This document shows positions 25,101 through 39,876 of a stretch of DNA of 64,000 bases, one piece after another (position 1 is the first letter of the stretch; the number at the start of each line of letters is the position of its first letter). This stretch comes from Pisolithus tinctorius (Eukaryota; Basidiomycota; Agaricomycetes; Boletales; Pisolithaceae): NCBI GenBank assembly GCA_024663395.1, contig JANFAH010000068.1, forward strand, positions 1-64,000. The letters are read 5' to 3'. Made by a program: the position numbers and the translations under genes. Under the pieces are notes generated by a model. It was not told the origin of the DNA. It ran no database searches and saw only the letters and a list, made by a program, of their open reading frames with translations.

Positions 25101-28100
25101 TTATACAACAACGTTTTTATGCTCGCTGACTTCAACGATCAGCATAATTTCAATGAAGCCCAAGCAACTGTATTTGTGAGATGTTTCGAGGCAATACTCG
25201 ATGCCATTCACATTCCTGAATACTCGCAAGACGCCCAGAAGTTCACCCGGGAACTCTCCAAGGTTATCTTCGCCATGGAGATCAGAAAGAATGCTACCAA
25301 GGAGGCGGGCCTAAAGCGCTACCCTACCCCCTTACTTTCCTCTTACCTTGAGGCGATACCACATGCTCTTGCGCGCGAGAGTCTAGAGGACGCAAGACGT
25401 GGCCAGGAAATATTCACCTTTATAATGCAGGATCTAGTTGCCATGATCAAGGAGCAGGCCGTTAATCCACAGGATGTTGTTCCAACCCTTCATCAGCTGG
25501 CTAACCGGTTCAGTGCCATGTGCCTAGAAGACTCATGGGTCCACAAGAGTGCTGGTTGTAACGGCATTCGAATTTTAACCGGTACTCTCGACTTGGGTGT
25601 GAAGTGGGTTAGCGATCGCGAGGTTGACTTCATCCGTACACTTCTGCATATATTGAAGGACCTTCCTCACGACCTTCATCGCGACGTGGGTGAGGTGACA
25701 GATGTCCTCAAACAGGTTTTGCGGGTTAGCAACGCGGATGTGGGACCCCTTGGAGACACTCCAGTCACATCACGACCGAAGCTTTTGCACCTCATCGGTA
25801 TCTTGTTTGCGGAGCTTTCGAGTCCCAACCCCGTTGTTCGTCAGGCAGTTCAAGGATGCATCGAGCTCCTGGTAGAACTCACAGGCAAATCAGCTTACGA
25901 GCTGCTTCTATCTCATCGCGATCGCATGTTAACGGCTATTTACACGAAACCTCTCCGAGCTCTATCTTTCCCCATTCAAATTGGCATGATAGACGCTGTG
26001 AGGTATTGTATAAGCCTCCATCCGCCGCTGCCGGAGCTAAACGATGAGCTTCTGCGCCTATTGCACGAGACGTTGGCATTGGCCGATGCTGACGATTTGA
26101 ATTTGGGTCGCGGTAACCTTCGCCAAAATGGGTTGGAAGTAATCAAACTTCGCGTTTCTTGCATCAAGCTCCTCACTGCGTCTATGCCCATGACCGATTT
26201 CTTCACAAAGCAAATCCAAACAAGGCAGAGGTATGTGACTACATTGCGCAAGCGTTTCTTTACGGATGGTGTTTGTGCAGAGTTACTGGTGTATACTTCA
26301 AGTCTTTGTACTCGCCATCGCAAGAAGTGAAGGAAGTGGCACACGAAGGGTTACGTATGGTACTGGCTCATCAAAGTCGCCTTCCTAAAGAACTCCTCCA
26401 AACCGGTTTGCGCCCTGTGTTGATGAACTTGGCAGACCCGAAGCGCCTTTCAGTCTCGGGGCTCGAAGGCCTCGCACGCCTTTTGGAGTTGCTTATCAAC
26501 TATTTCAAGGTGGAAATTGGCCATAAACTACTTGATCATTTCCGTATTGTCGCCGATCCACAGATGTTGCAAGCGTCGTCGCGCCTCCCTTTGCCGGAAA
26601 ACGAGGGCATCACCAAGCTAGTTCAACTTGCCAACATCTTTCACCTTTTGCCCTCCACTGCCCATATCTTCCTCGAAAACCTTGTCAATGCCATTGTCCA
26701 AACGGAGGCTCAGATGCACTTTTCCGACAGGAGTCCCTTCTCAGAACCGCTGGGAAAATATCTTGACCGTTATCCGGGGGAGGCGCTTGATTTCTTCTTG
26801 AAACACCTGCACTTCCCGCGCCACGTGAGGACACTGAGGAGCATCTTACGGGCTCGGCTGGCACCTAACCTGGAACGCGAGCTTGCCTCGCGGACACAGT
26901 CCCTTGTTGAACTCTGCCTGAAGAGTAATGACAAGAGTTTACTTATCCCTGGCCTTTCGTTGTTTGATGAAATTGCTGATATTCAGCCAAGCTGGACTTT
27001 GGAGAACCTTCATGTGGTCGATGTCCTGGTTGAGGTATGGCGTTCTGAACGCCTGGAACTTGCGCAGATGGACACCATGTCATCCGACGTCATCCACCGA
27101 CACTCCCTCCTCCTGTCAATTTTCAAGAAGACGTTGCAGAGAACATCACAAGTGGATATCCTCTTTGAAGTTGTGGACATTTACACTCGCAATCTTGCTA
27201 TGGACCTAACGCGCCTCACGCAATTCCTCTATGACCACGTCGCACTCAACAGGGATCTATTTTATCGCCGCAACGTTTTAGCTCGCTTTCTCGTATGGTT
27301 TGAAGACTCCTCTGCGTCGTGGGCGGCCAAGACCTACTTTCTTCGCTTTATAGTGACACCTACGATTATCGTTCAAGCTAACAATTCTAGCAAGGACGGC
27401 CTGCTTGATTCAGAATTCATATCAGCTGTCCATCAGACCATCTGGCAGCCCATGATAGACGACACAACTTTTACAAGTGCTGACGATATGTTCAAGATCG
27501 AACTCCTGCATTTGACCACTGTACTTGTCCATCGCTTCCCAGAACTCTTGGAAGACGTCAAGAGGGATATTATACGTTGCGCGTGGCACTACATTACTTC
27601 CGATGACGCTGTGGTCAAGCAGACCGCGTATCTACTCGCAGCCCGCTTCTTTGATGCGTTCGATACTCCACAGAAATTCATCTTACGTGCTTGGACTGGA
27701 CTACTTCGTCCTCCCCATACGGAAGGCAAAGCGCTCATCAAACAAGCGCTGGACATTCTCGCGCCTGCCCTTCCAAAATCTGGTGCCAATGATGTGGGGT
27801 ATCCGCAGTGGGCAAAGACTACACGTCGACTTTTAGCAGAAGAGGGCAACGGATTCCAACAGATTATCATGATTTACCAGCTCTTGGTCCGGCAACCTCA
27901 CTTGTTTTATCCTGTCCGCGCGCTTTTCATCCCTCACATGGTCAACTCTTTGACAAAACTCGGTCTTTCTGGGACGGCTTCGACCGAATCGCGGGCTTTG
28001 TCCATTGACATCTGTCAGGTCATATTTGACTGGGAACAGAAGCCTATGGACACGGAATCGCAGCCTACCACTTCTCGCCTCCCAACATGGACAACCCCTC

Positions 28101-31100
28101 TTGCTTTTCGGGAAACCATCGTCAGTTTCTTGGTTCGCCTAGCGACAGCACCAGCACCGCTGGATCCACAGTCCAAGAATTCTTTGGTTTCCCGTGCACT
28201 GGCGTTGCTGCGGCAGATGGTTTCGCCTGCGGGCTGGAGCGACGTGACTGTGAAACTGAACTACTTTTCCCGTGCACTTGAACAGGTACGTTACATGTGA
28301 TTTAGTGTGTCTGATTTACTTATCAGATAAATAGCTTGAATTGGACTCGGAATCACACCTCAACCAGGCTCTTAGTACGGCCAAAGTGCTGCAGGTGGTG
28401 ACTAGCGACAAAGATGATGCCTGGTTTGTCGCCAATTCAACCATCCTTCAGTCTCTAGTGCGCAAAGGGTTGATGACTGACGAGCCGGATCTGCATGACA
28501 CTCTGTATCCAATATTCGACCGCCTTCTACGTCTCTTTCCTTTGCCCGACAGAGACGAGAAGCAGAGCGAGATGACGGATTTCCACAACTTCGTGTACAC
28601 TGCCATTGAAGATGGTCTTTCAAGTACTAGTGCAATACGTGGCATTCTCCTGATGTTGAATTCCGTTGTGCAGGTTGCCGCAGAACGCATCCAGCCGTTT
28701 TCGGCTTCCTTGTTGCGACTGCTCAGTAGGCTCGCCAAAGACCACGTCAACTCGGCGCCGAATGCTAACGGATTCGACAATGTTGTCCGACTCATCACGT
28801 CCATCATTGACATTTGCAAAGCTACCATTCCACATCTAGGGGAACACCGCAAAGCGTTCCTGGGAGCGTTCACAGCTCTCACAGAAAAGTCAAAAAGCGT
28901 TTCACTATGCCGTCACATGCTCGATACCACGCGCGAATGGGTCCTTGGTAGAAACAATACCTATCCGACCATGAAAGACAAATTGAACATCCTTCAGAAG
29001 ATGACTGGCTTTGAATCCCGTGGAGAGCAGCTGTTTCACGATTACCTCGAGCTTGTATATGACATATACGTAGAGCCTTCATTGAGAAGGAGCGACCTTA
29101 CTTCCCGTCTGGAGCAATGCTTCCTTCTCGGTTGCCGCGCAAAGGACACCTCTTTAAGGGAGCGATTCATGGATCTGTTGGACGCGAGCATCCCGCGTTC
29201 GCCATCACCACGCCTCGCGTACATTTTGGGAGTTCAGAGCTGGGAACCACTAGCTGACCATAACTGGATCTTCCTTGCTTTGCATCTTCTTCTCGGTTCG
29301 GTCGATGTCGAAGCCCCCCTTATTCCGGAACGCAAACTAGCATTTGACCCTCTGGCTGGCTACCTTAGTGCCCGACAGAAGGCCGCTTCGATCGTCCGCC
29401 CTATGCAGCGTCTCACTTTCCTGGATCCCCACTCCGCACACGATGTCTGGGTCTCCGTATTCTCCGTTGCGTGGAAGTCACTGTCACGAAGAGAACAAGC
29501 CGACATGACACTCCACATGATCAATCTGCTAAGTAAGGACTACCATTTGAAACAAGCGGAGCTGCGTCCCAACGTCATACAGACGCTGCTTAGTGGTGTC
29601 CGGGCCTGTAATCCACCCATGACACTGCCCCCCCATCTGGTCAAATATCTGGCGAAAACCTATGGTGCATGGCACGTTAGTCTCGAACTTCTGGAACAAT
29701 CCGTTGATCACGTGCGTGATGACGACTCGGGCGTTCGTGACGCTGTGTACGATTCTTTGGCGGAGGTCTATGCGGAGTTGGGTGAGGAAGACATGTTCTA
29801 TGGACTGTGGCGACGCCGATGTCTGCACCTTGAAACCAACGTTGGTATCGCGTTTGAACAGAATGGCATGTGGGAACAAGCCTCGCATACATATGAAATG
29901 GCACAGACAAAAGCCAAACATGGAACTATCGCGTTCTCGGAGACGGAATATTGTTTATGGGAAGATCACTGGATGCTCTCCGCGGAGAAACTACAGCAAT
30001 GGGACACTCTTTACGAGCTGGCAAAAAGCGAGGGCAACATCGAGCTTATGCTTGAAAGTGCCTGGAGGATCAAAGACTGGACGGAACAAAGGGAGACTCT
30101 GGAAGATCAGATCAATCAACTTCCCGACATCGCCACTCCTCGTAGACGAGTTTTTGAGGCGTTCATCGCCCTTCTGAAGCTACCTGGCGCTCTGGACAAA
30201 AACACGGAGTTTACAAAGATACTCGAAGACGCCATGCAATTATCGCTTCGTAAATGGGTGGGTTTACCCCCTCACCTCTCTGTGGCCCATGTCCCTTTGC
30301 TTCAGCACTTCCAGCAATTTGTCGAGCTGCAGGAAGCTGTTCAAATTTTTGGGTCGTTGTCGACAACCAACGCGCAGAATTTAGAGAAAAAGTCCTCAGA
30401 CCTCAAAATGGTTCTCCAAGCCTGGAGAGAGCGACTTCCAAACCTGCAAGATGATATCAGCATTTGGAGTGACCTCGTCGCATGGCGTCAGAACGTCTTC
30501 AACGCTATCAATAAGGCCTATATTCCACTGATCTCCAACAACAATCAATCCAGTAATACATCTACCACGAACTTCAACACTGCTGGATATCGCGGCTACC
30601 ACGAAACGGCGTGGATTATTAACCGCTTTGCTCATGTCGCCAGAAAGCACGACTTGCTTGACGTCTGCTTTAGCTCCCTCAATAAGATATACACGCTTCC
30701 AAACATCGAGATTTCGGAGGCTTTCCTTAAACTCCGAGAACAGGCTCGCTGCCACTACCAGAAGCCCAGCGATCTGGTTGCCGGCTTGGAAGTCATCAAT
30801 AACACTAACCTGATGTACTTCTCCAACCCTCAGAAGGCCGAATTCTTCACACTCAAGGGAATGTTCCACGCGAGGGGCGGACGAAATGATGACGCCAATC
30901 ATGCCTTCGCCCAAGCGGTGCAGATGGACATGATGCAGGCTAAGGCCTGGGCGGAGTGGGGCCGGTACAACGATCGCATGTTCAAAGAGCACCCTACTGA
31001 GATGTCGCACGCTGCCAACGCTGTCAGCTGCTATCTCCAAGCAGCTGGGCAGTACAAGAATAGAAAAAGTCGACCGCTCCTGACACGCGTACTTTGGCTT

Positions 31101-33755
31101 CTTAGCGTCGACGACACAAATTTCACTATCTCTCGTGCCTTCGATACCTATAAGGGCGAAGCAGCCTTTTGGTACTGGATTTCGCTAATTCCCCAGCTAT
31201 GTCTTTCTATCAATCAGCGGGAGGCGAAACAAGCCCGGTACATTTTGTTGAACCTTGCTAAGCTGTTTCCTCAGGTCCGTACACTCATCGATTTGCATCA
31301 TCAACTAACATTTCCACAGGCTTTGTTTTTCCCTCTCCGGACCACCAAAGAAGACATGGTCTTTGTAAAGAAACAAGCCGCGGTAGCGGCAGCGGCAGCT
31401 CGCGCCTTTAATGCCAACCACAATGCGGCGGTCAACGGTGCCAAGCGTGGAGATGGAGACCAAGTTATGCAAGATGCAAATGGTGAAGTCAGCAGTGAAA
31501 TTGCGAAACGAGATACTGGTGTTGCAGACGCCAGTGGGAGCCAGCAGTCTTCCCAGTCCTCTCAGGGAGACACGACTAGTGCAAACCTCCCCACTTCTCA
31601 GATGGCTTTGCATACCCCGACCGAAGGACAACCCACTTTTGCTATCCGCCACGCCTGGGAACATGTTGAAGAAGTTGTTCAAATATTGAAAACGGCATTT
31701 CCCCTTCTGATATTGACCATGGAGACCACGGTTGACCAGATACTCCAACGCTTTAAAGCTACACCTGAGGAGGAAATCTATCGCCTCATTTGCATGTTAT
31801 TGCAAGATGCGATCCAGGTATGCCACCTATGAGAAGACATCTTAGTGCTTCACCTGACGCACCATAGAACTACGTAATGCGAACGAATGCCCCTGACGAC
31901 GATGGGCAACTTGCGCCCCACACTATTAGCAACATAACCAAAATGGCGACCAACCTTGCTGGCCCAATGAGGGTGCGACTTCTGTTTCCGTCCGATAGTA
32001 AATGATAGCCTCACGGATTTTTTAATACAGAAAGAGTATGAGGATGATTTCTTGAAGAGCAAGCCCACTCATTACGAGTACATTCGCCGACTGCAACGGT
32101 GGCGCGATCGACAGGAGAAGCACCTTGACTCAAGACCACGCTTCCAATCTCTGGACTTGTTGAGTCACTATTTAACGGAGTTTCAGTATAGCAAATTCGA
32201 TGACATTGAGGTTCCTGGCCAATACACGGAGGTAAGATTGGTAATGAGCCGTGGTCATCGTGATGTCTTTAACGTTCTTCCAGGACAAGGACAGCAACCA
32301 GAATTTTATTCATATTCAGAGGTTCGGTCCCAAGTTCGAGAACTGCAGATCACATGGGTACTGCTGGAAACGTTTCACTGTCCACGGCAACGATCACTCT
32401 AGGACTTCATTCTCTGTACAACTTCCATCTGGTCGCCATTGCCGCCGCGAAGAGCGAGTCATGCAGGTGTTCCGCATGTTCAATGGGTACGTTTCATTTT
32501 CTACGAGCCCAGCACAAACCCCTAAACACTCCATACTGTGTAGAGCACTTTCCAGAAAAAAGGAAGCGCGCAAGCGGAACCTCAACTTCCACATCCCTGC
32601 TGCGGTCTCTTGCAGCCCGAGCCTTCGCTTGCTTCAAAACGATTCATCGTACGTCACTCTTGGTGATATATATGATCGGCATTGCGAGGAACACGGTATA
32701 ACACGTGAAGATCCTATTCTCGTTTCCGGTGAAAAGGTGAAGCGTGTTCTTCTGGACTTCAAGCAATCAACGGGAAGAGTAGTGCGTTTCTCTTGTCGGG
32801 TCTCTTGAAAATATTCATAATATTACTCCAGCCCAACAAAACCGAGTACTTCACGTTGCGAAAAGACATCATGGATGAAGTCGTTGCCAAGCTTGTGCCG
32901 GATGACGTTCTTACTAAGGTAGACTTGTTTGTTGGGAACCTGCTCGAGCTTCCATTTACGTTCTTTTAGTATATGACTTGTGTTATGGAAGGTCCTTCAG
33001 ACCTATGGAGAATGCGCAAGCAGTTCGCCTTGCAAGTGGCCGCCACGAGCTTCATGACCTACGTGTTCTGTCTTACAAGCAGGTCACCGTCTCGGTTCCA
33101 CATATCGCGTTCCACGGGCCTTATTGCAATGAGCGAGCTACTTCCTGGTGTGTGAGACCACGGGTAGTGCAGAGAGATTGCTAATATGTGCACAGGAGTG
33201 GCAAGCCAGGCACCCGTCTTCGCATCAAATGATGCAGTGCCATTCAGGTTGACTCCAAATATGCAACGATTCATTGGACCCATATTGACGGAGGGTCTTC
33301 TTACCACAAGTATTTTGGCGATCGCACGCTGTTTGACAGAACCCGATGTCAGTCCATGACCTCGTCCCCCCGCTGTATGTAGCATTGACATATTGCTTGC
33401 AGTTTGGTTTGGACCAGCAGCTCTGTCTCTTCGCTCGAGACGAGGTTATGACTTGGCTGCACGGTAGAGGTCAGCCTTGGACGTTCGACCTCTCTTTCCG
33501 AACAAATGTTGCCGCCAATATTGAAGGTGTCGTCAAACGTGCGGAAGTGATGGCATGTAAAGTCGAGCGGGACCACGTAAGGACTAGAATTGCATTGCTC
33601 GTCCATTCGCTCATTCGGTTTGGTAGGCAACCACCACGAACAGCTCGAACCCCGGACCGACGCCCGTTGTGCAGACCGTCACTAACTTAATCTCCACTGC
33701 TACAAACCCCATGCAGCTCATGAGAATGACAGAAATCTATCACCCGTGGTTTTGA
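22189..33755 (+). CDS. TRA1: Tra1/TRRAP, PIKK-family pseudokinase of SAGA and NuA4
   Basis: Giant scaffold that receives activators for the SAGA and NuA4 acetyltransferase complexes. Start at 22189: MDNIPQLGTAADLELRAARI; exon 1 ends at 22264 and exon 2 starts at 22317 (DLKTKHTVACELREMIDTVR). The long HEAT-repeat region runs to about 28.3 kb (FSKMMFGLIENITAK, LRVLGKLGGRNRR). The FAT domain lies at about 28.4-31.3 kb (TKAKHGTIAFSETEYCLWED, NNTNLMYFSNPQKAEFFTLK). The PI3K-like domain follows: FENCRSHGYCWKRFTVHGND, LPSGRHCRREERVMQVFR, SYVTLGDIYDRHCEEHGI. The FATC tail ends MRMTEIYHPWF. Family knowledge: the kinase domain lacks catalytic residues. About 15 introns and roughly 3,550 residues, as in other fungi. 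It occupies 18 percent of the window and converges on BRD8. Confidence 0.96.
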
Positions 33756-33848
33756 TTCACTTGGCATGTATTGTAGTAATAACATCGTTCAACAAGTTGT
33801 CTTAGGCATAGATGTACATGAAACTTAGGGAATCAAAGCATGATAAGA

Positions 33849-35693
33849 CTAAGAACGATGAGCGCTTCGAACAAACCCTTCTGTTTGACGGAAGGTATTG
33901 ATATGTGCTTCGCTCTCCAACATCATCTACAAGTGGCATTAGAGTTGCAAATGTGAATTAAGGCTCGGCAAAACCTACCTCTTCCGCCATCTGATAGATA
34001 TCGCTGCCAGGACGATTGTACATCATTGCATTGGCAAACATGAGATACACGTCTCTTTGAAACTCCAGCGAATTGGTGATGATGCCATCTTTAACTCTTC
34101 CCTTGATGGTCTTCAGGTCCATGGGGCGTTTGATAATTTCATGATAATCGGGAGCTTCTGAAATTTTGATGGGGTTATGGAAGATATTTCCATTGCGGTG
34201 CTGAGATATCTGGCTGTGAAGCATCCCGATGACGGTTTGGAAGCGTTTGTTGGGTAGCGTAGGTGGGACTTGCGCTTGCCCGTGTTCGCTACCTATCGTT
34301 CCTCGTCTTCGGCTGGACGAGCCCATAGCAGAGGCAGTGGCACCTGCCATGGGCTGCGTGTCCAAGCTCTGTTCCTCAAGGTCAATCGATGCTGATTCTT
34401 CACGGGGCCTTTTCTTTTCCCTAGTATTGTCGTCTAAGTTCCCGGCATCCGAGGCCTTTCTTTTACCTTGATAACGGTCAGGTATGAATTGAGAACAGAA
34501 CAATATGCTAACGGGACTTCTGACCTTCGCGCGGGGGTTCTGAATCTGGAACAGGAAGGTCCTCTGGCGATTCGAGAGTAGAAATCTCCTGTGAATCGAA
34601 AGCAGAGACCTCTTTCGTGTGTACAGAGGAAATATCGGGACGGGCGTCAGACTGGACAAACGTTTGCGAATCGTCCTGTTCTCTTGCTTTCTCGACCTCC
34701 GTCGCGTCAGTAAGCGGAGGCTGCGATGACGAACGTTCAAGGAGTGCTTCAGCAACGATTTTATCCGATATCTGATCTGCACCCGTGGGCGAGGTATCCG
34801 GTTCATCTGCAAGTAACGATTCCTCTACCTCCATAGCAGGAAGGTTTTCAGCGGATTGCACTGACGGTTCTAGGTCAACGTGTGACTCAGAAGACCGGAG
34901 CTCCTGTAAAGAATATGATGAGGGACCAGAACCTCCATGAAGGGTGACCAACTTACTTGAACGTCTTGGGCTGGGGGAGGGCTAGTTTCCTCCGGATGGG
35001 ACACCCCATCGGAAAGCTTGGTCCTGATTTTCTCATCCCAACTTCCGCTGCGTATTTCGTTGATCTCCGCTACGATACGTCTGCAGACAACAATAAGCAT
35101 GGGCCAAGGATTGGATGCATTTCCGTACTTGAACTTGGCTTCCTCTGCAATAATGAGGTCCCGTAGTTCCAACAGACGAGCAGAGTAATAGCGCTGCGCA
35201 AGCTTGAGGTGAAGGGGCGCTGCAGCCAAGTCAACCGAAGGATGCAAGGAAAACGACCATGACCTGTCTCACCGTGAGGGACGTTGTTAGCATCTGAGCT
35301 ATCATTGGGTGGCTGGATAAGCAAGGGGTCGATAGACTGACGGGGCGCATCAACCTCACCATTCGAGGGAAGCCTCGTTCATGAGGCGAGTATATATTGC
35401 TTGGCAAAACTAGATTACAGCGAGAAACACTGAGTGCTACCCATAAACGACGAGTGAACGAAGCTAACTTGTGGACTGAATAACTTGGAAGATGACTGGG
35501 TCAGACAAGGATGTTTCGAGACGACCTGAGAAACTGTGTGCCACGCGTTGGCACCGTACTCGTAGACAGCCTGGGCGAGGACGAGCTGCTCGATATTTTG
35601 GAGGCTTGCCAGCATATCTTGATCAGTCGGGAGCTGCGACAGATTGTCGTGCACGGACGCTGCATGTCGTGTTGAACGCATGCCCGACGCCAT
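33849..35693 (-). CDS. BRD8: BRD8-type bromodomain protein (NuA4/TIP60 subunit)
   Basis: Nuclear acetyl-lysine reader. The SANT-like N terminus reads LASLQNIEQLVLAQAVYEYG and ANAWHTVSQVVSKHP, then FCQAIYTRLMNEASLE, HLKLAQRYYSARLLELRDLI and IVAEINEIRSGSWDEKI; this order matches animal BRD8. After an acidic linker and a basic patch (TREKKRPREESAS), the bromodomain at the C terminus holds NGNIFHNPIKISEAPDYHEI, IKRPMDLKTIKGRVKDG and FANAMMYNRPGSDIYQMAEE. Read without splicing the frame stops at 33958, but a GTAGGT donor there joins MMLESEAHINTFRQTEGF from a last exon ending at 33849, completing the bromodomain. Start chosen as 35693, just after a (GAC)7 run; 35681 is an alternative. About 500 residues. 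Confidence 0.87.
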
Positions 35694-35876
35694 CGACGAC
35701 GACGACGACGACGACCAACTTGCAGAGGACGCGCAAGCCTCCAGAATCCGACGGGCTGACCCCAGTCCGAATATGGAATCTGGGGTCAGGATTCCTCCCT
35801 GGGTTACCATTTAAGGCTGACCGTGGGCCATTTAACACCGGAGAAGTTGCCCAACGGCTCTTTCTCCTCGCCCACG
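35694..35876. promoter_or_regulatory. Shared 5' region of BRD8 and PEP4
   Basis: 183 bp between divergent start codons. Includes the (GAC)7 microsatellite next to the BRD8 start. Open frames run through it on both strands but have no family support. Confidence 0.45.
35695..35715. repeat. (GAC)7 trinucleotide microsatellite
   Basis: Seven uninterrupted GAC units on the plus strand, immediately upstream of the chosen BRD8 ATG. If BRD8 starts further upstream it would encode a short Ser run. Confidence 0.8.
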
Positions 35877-37371
<1,495 letters not shown>

Positions 37372-37610
37372 CTTCCATGTCATAAGCGAAGTCCCTTGTC
37401 TTACACGCCTTGCTACTTTGTAATATAGTGCTGTGATATGTGTATGGCGTGGATATATAATCCTGGTTGTTGCGTGAATTTCAAGCGGAAACGAGATTCA
37501 CCATTGTTGCGTCCCATGACGTTAGCCTGAAAACTTGCGTCCAAAGACCATCTCTGCCAGCGTCTACTTAATTTCATTTACAATATTGACTGGCCCAGAA
37601 CAAACCGCAC

Positions 37611-39876
37611 ATGATGGATATCGACAACGGTTGTCATTCTCCATTGCGACTTGGCAATATCTCCGACGAGCTTTCATCTGAAGCTCGTGGGGGTTCTTTA
37701 ATATCGTCCACCATTCGCTTAGCTGAGGACCCCCCGTTCTCCGCAAGAACAATCAGGTGGAAGCGACACCAACTGAGCAACGTTTGGGCTCGATACTTGG
37801 ACAGGGTCAATGTGCTCGGGAACCATGATCACGGCCACACTGGGTCAGTGTCACTACTCACATTAACGCTAGCGGTCTAGTCATCTGTTAATTCAGATGT
37901 GTAAATGCCCTGAGCTGGGCACAAGGTGGGGAGCTGTTAATCAGCAGTGGGGACGATCAAGAGTATGTATCAGACGTACTGCAGTGCGAGTCCTGATGCT
38001 TCACCCAAACCTAACTCTCCAAACCCATTTGCCAGTATACGAGTGTGGAGAATGGATCCTTCCGCAGACGCCAGCGAATATCCATTTTCTTGCCAGTCGG
38101 TAATACACACCGGTCATACTCATAACATATTCAACGCACAGATGCTACCTCATTCCTGCCGAATGTGAGTACCACCCGTGAGCATAGCCGATCTCTCGTA
38201 AACCTTTTGCCCATTCCTTCAGAGCAACCGTCTCAGGGGACAAAGAAGTCCGGGTTTTTGACGTTGGAGGGGCTGTCGGTCATTCGCCTACAGGCAGTGA
38301 GATGACGTATACGACCCACGAAGCTTGCATCCGCATCCTCCGTTGTCACACTGGTCGGACGAAGCGCATCGTTACCGAAGACAGCCCTGACCTCTTCCTC
38401 ACGGTTGCTGAGGTCTGCCGAGCGGGATTTCCGACCAGAGCTGTTGCTGATCTGGTTTCTATTCAGGATGGCACTGTCCGCCAACATGACCTGCGGACGT
38501 TTCATGTGTGCGGAGGCCGCGGCTGTCCTGCACCTCTTGTGAAACTCTCGCACGACCTTTCAACTATCGCCTTGTCTCCCCTAACGCCATACCAGTTTGT
38601 GGTTGGTGGTGAGTCGCCCTTCGTAAGTATCGCGTTCGGTCTGTTCGGTTGTGTCCCAGTTTCTTAACAGCAGTTAGGCACACCTATACGACCGACGCCA
38701 TATTGGTCGTTACTTATACGAAGAGTGGGGAATGTCTCCTGCTGCTAACGATGCAACTACGTGCGTCAGGAAATTTTCGCGACATTCACGTGCTCCAGGA
38801 GAACCGAAAGGAGGTGAACATATCACTGGCGCAAGAATGTCGGCTTGGAATGGACACGAGGTATGCTAGCCCTGAGTGTTACATACCTATTAGCTGATAG
38901 TCGGTGTAGTTATTACTGTGTCAGTGATACGCCGATCGCCATTGACATTCCCACTTATCAACATCGCAGCTTTCAATTCTGATGCAGTGTATCTCTACTC
39001 CACTAAGGATGAGCCAGGAAACGGTGAACGTCTCAAGAAGCCGCCTGTATTGGCTCCAAATATGAAGCTTAGGAACCGAACCGGTGTAGGTATCCCGTCG
39101 ATATGAATGATGCATTCACACGGCTCTTCCCAGGATCTTGACACAGGAAAAGGTAAATCGGAGAGATACCATGAGTTTCCTCTGATAAGGGGTGCTGACC
39201 ACAAGAAGAAAGTACCACCATCGATATCGGTGATGACCACGACTCCAGCTCCGACTCCGAAGATGAGCATGAAGACTTAACTATTGATGCAGAAGAACAG
39301 GACGGTGTGCCAGCAATTTACCCTCGTGCGCGATTCGCAGGGCACTGTAATGTTAGGACCATAAAAGATGGTGGGGATGTGTATAAATTCTGTTCCGGGC
39401 CGTTGACTCCTCCCCCATTGCAGTGAACTTCTTAGGTCCGTATGACGAATATGTCACCTCAGGGTCAGATGATGGAAATTTCTTCCTCTGGGATAAATCT
39501 TCTGGTGAACTGGTTGATATTCTTGAGGGTGACGGGTCTGTCGTCAACGTTATCGAGGGACACCCAAGTTTACCTCTCGTGGCCGTTAGTGGTATCGACA
39601 CCACTGTGAAGGTGAGTTGGGTTCCGTGAATGCGGTAGGAAATACTGGTCATGACAAATATCTCAGCTATTTGCACCGTCTCGCGGTCGCGCAGAGTTCT
39701 CGAGGGTGAAGCAAGCGACAAACATTGTGAAGAACAACGCCCGCACCTCGAGAAGGGGATTACAAGCCAATGCTAGGATGCAAATTGCCCACCTTTTCCT
39801 TCATTACAGTGCACTGGCGTCGCGCAGGAGTCATGACGAAGATGGCGAGGATGCAATGCAATGCATTAACCAGTAA
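37611..39876 (+). CDS. WD40 protein, DCAF6/DCAF8/WDTC1-like
   Basis: Predicted substrate receptor of the CUL4-DDB1 ubiquitin ligase, by family. The start at 37611 gives MMDIDNGCHSPLRLGNISDE. WD repeats: VLGNHDHGHTGCVNALSWAQ, GGELLISSGDD, CIWRMDPSAD, SVIHTGHTHNIFNAQMLPHS, ATVSGDKEVRVFDVG, DGTVRQHDLR, TPYQFVVGGESPF joined to AHLYDRRHIGRYLYE, then after an acidic loop ARFAGHCNVRTIKDVNFLGP, YVTSGSDDGNFFLWDKSSGE and LEGDGSVVNVIEGHPSLPLV. The VNFLGPxDEYVxSGSDDGN block is characteristic of this DCAF group. Many introns; joins around 38890-39000 and 39100-39230 are uncertain. The stop at 39874-39876 assumes the last frame is spliced as read. Confidence 0.8.

Noticed and set aside
22189..33755. Several separate large genes in this stretch
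   Set aside because: The breaks at about 23.05, 25.1, 26.25, 28.3 and 31.8 kb are all short GT-AG introns, and the joined protein follows Tra1 from N terminus to FATC.
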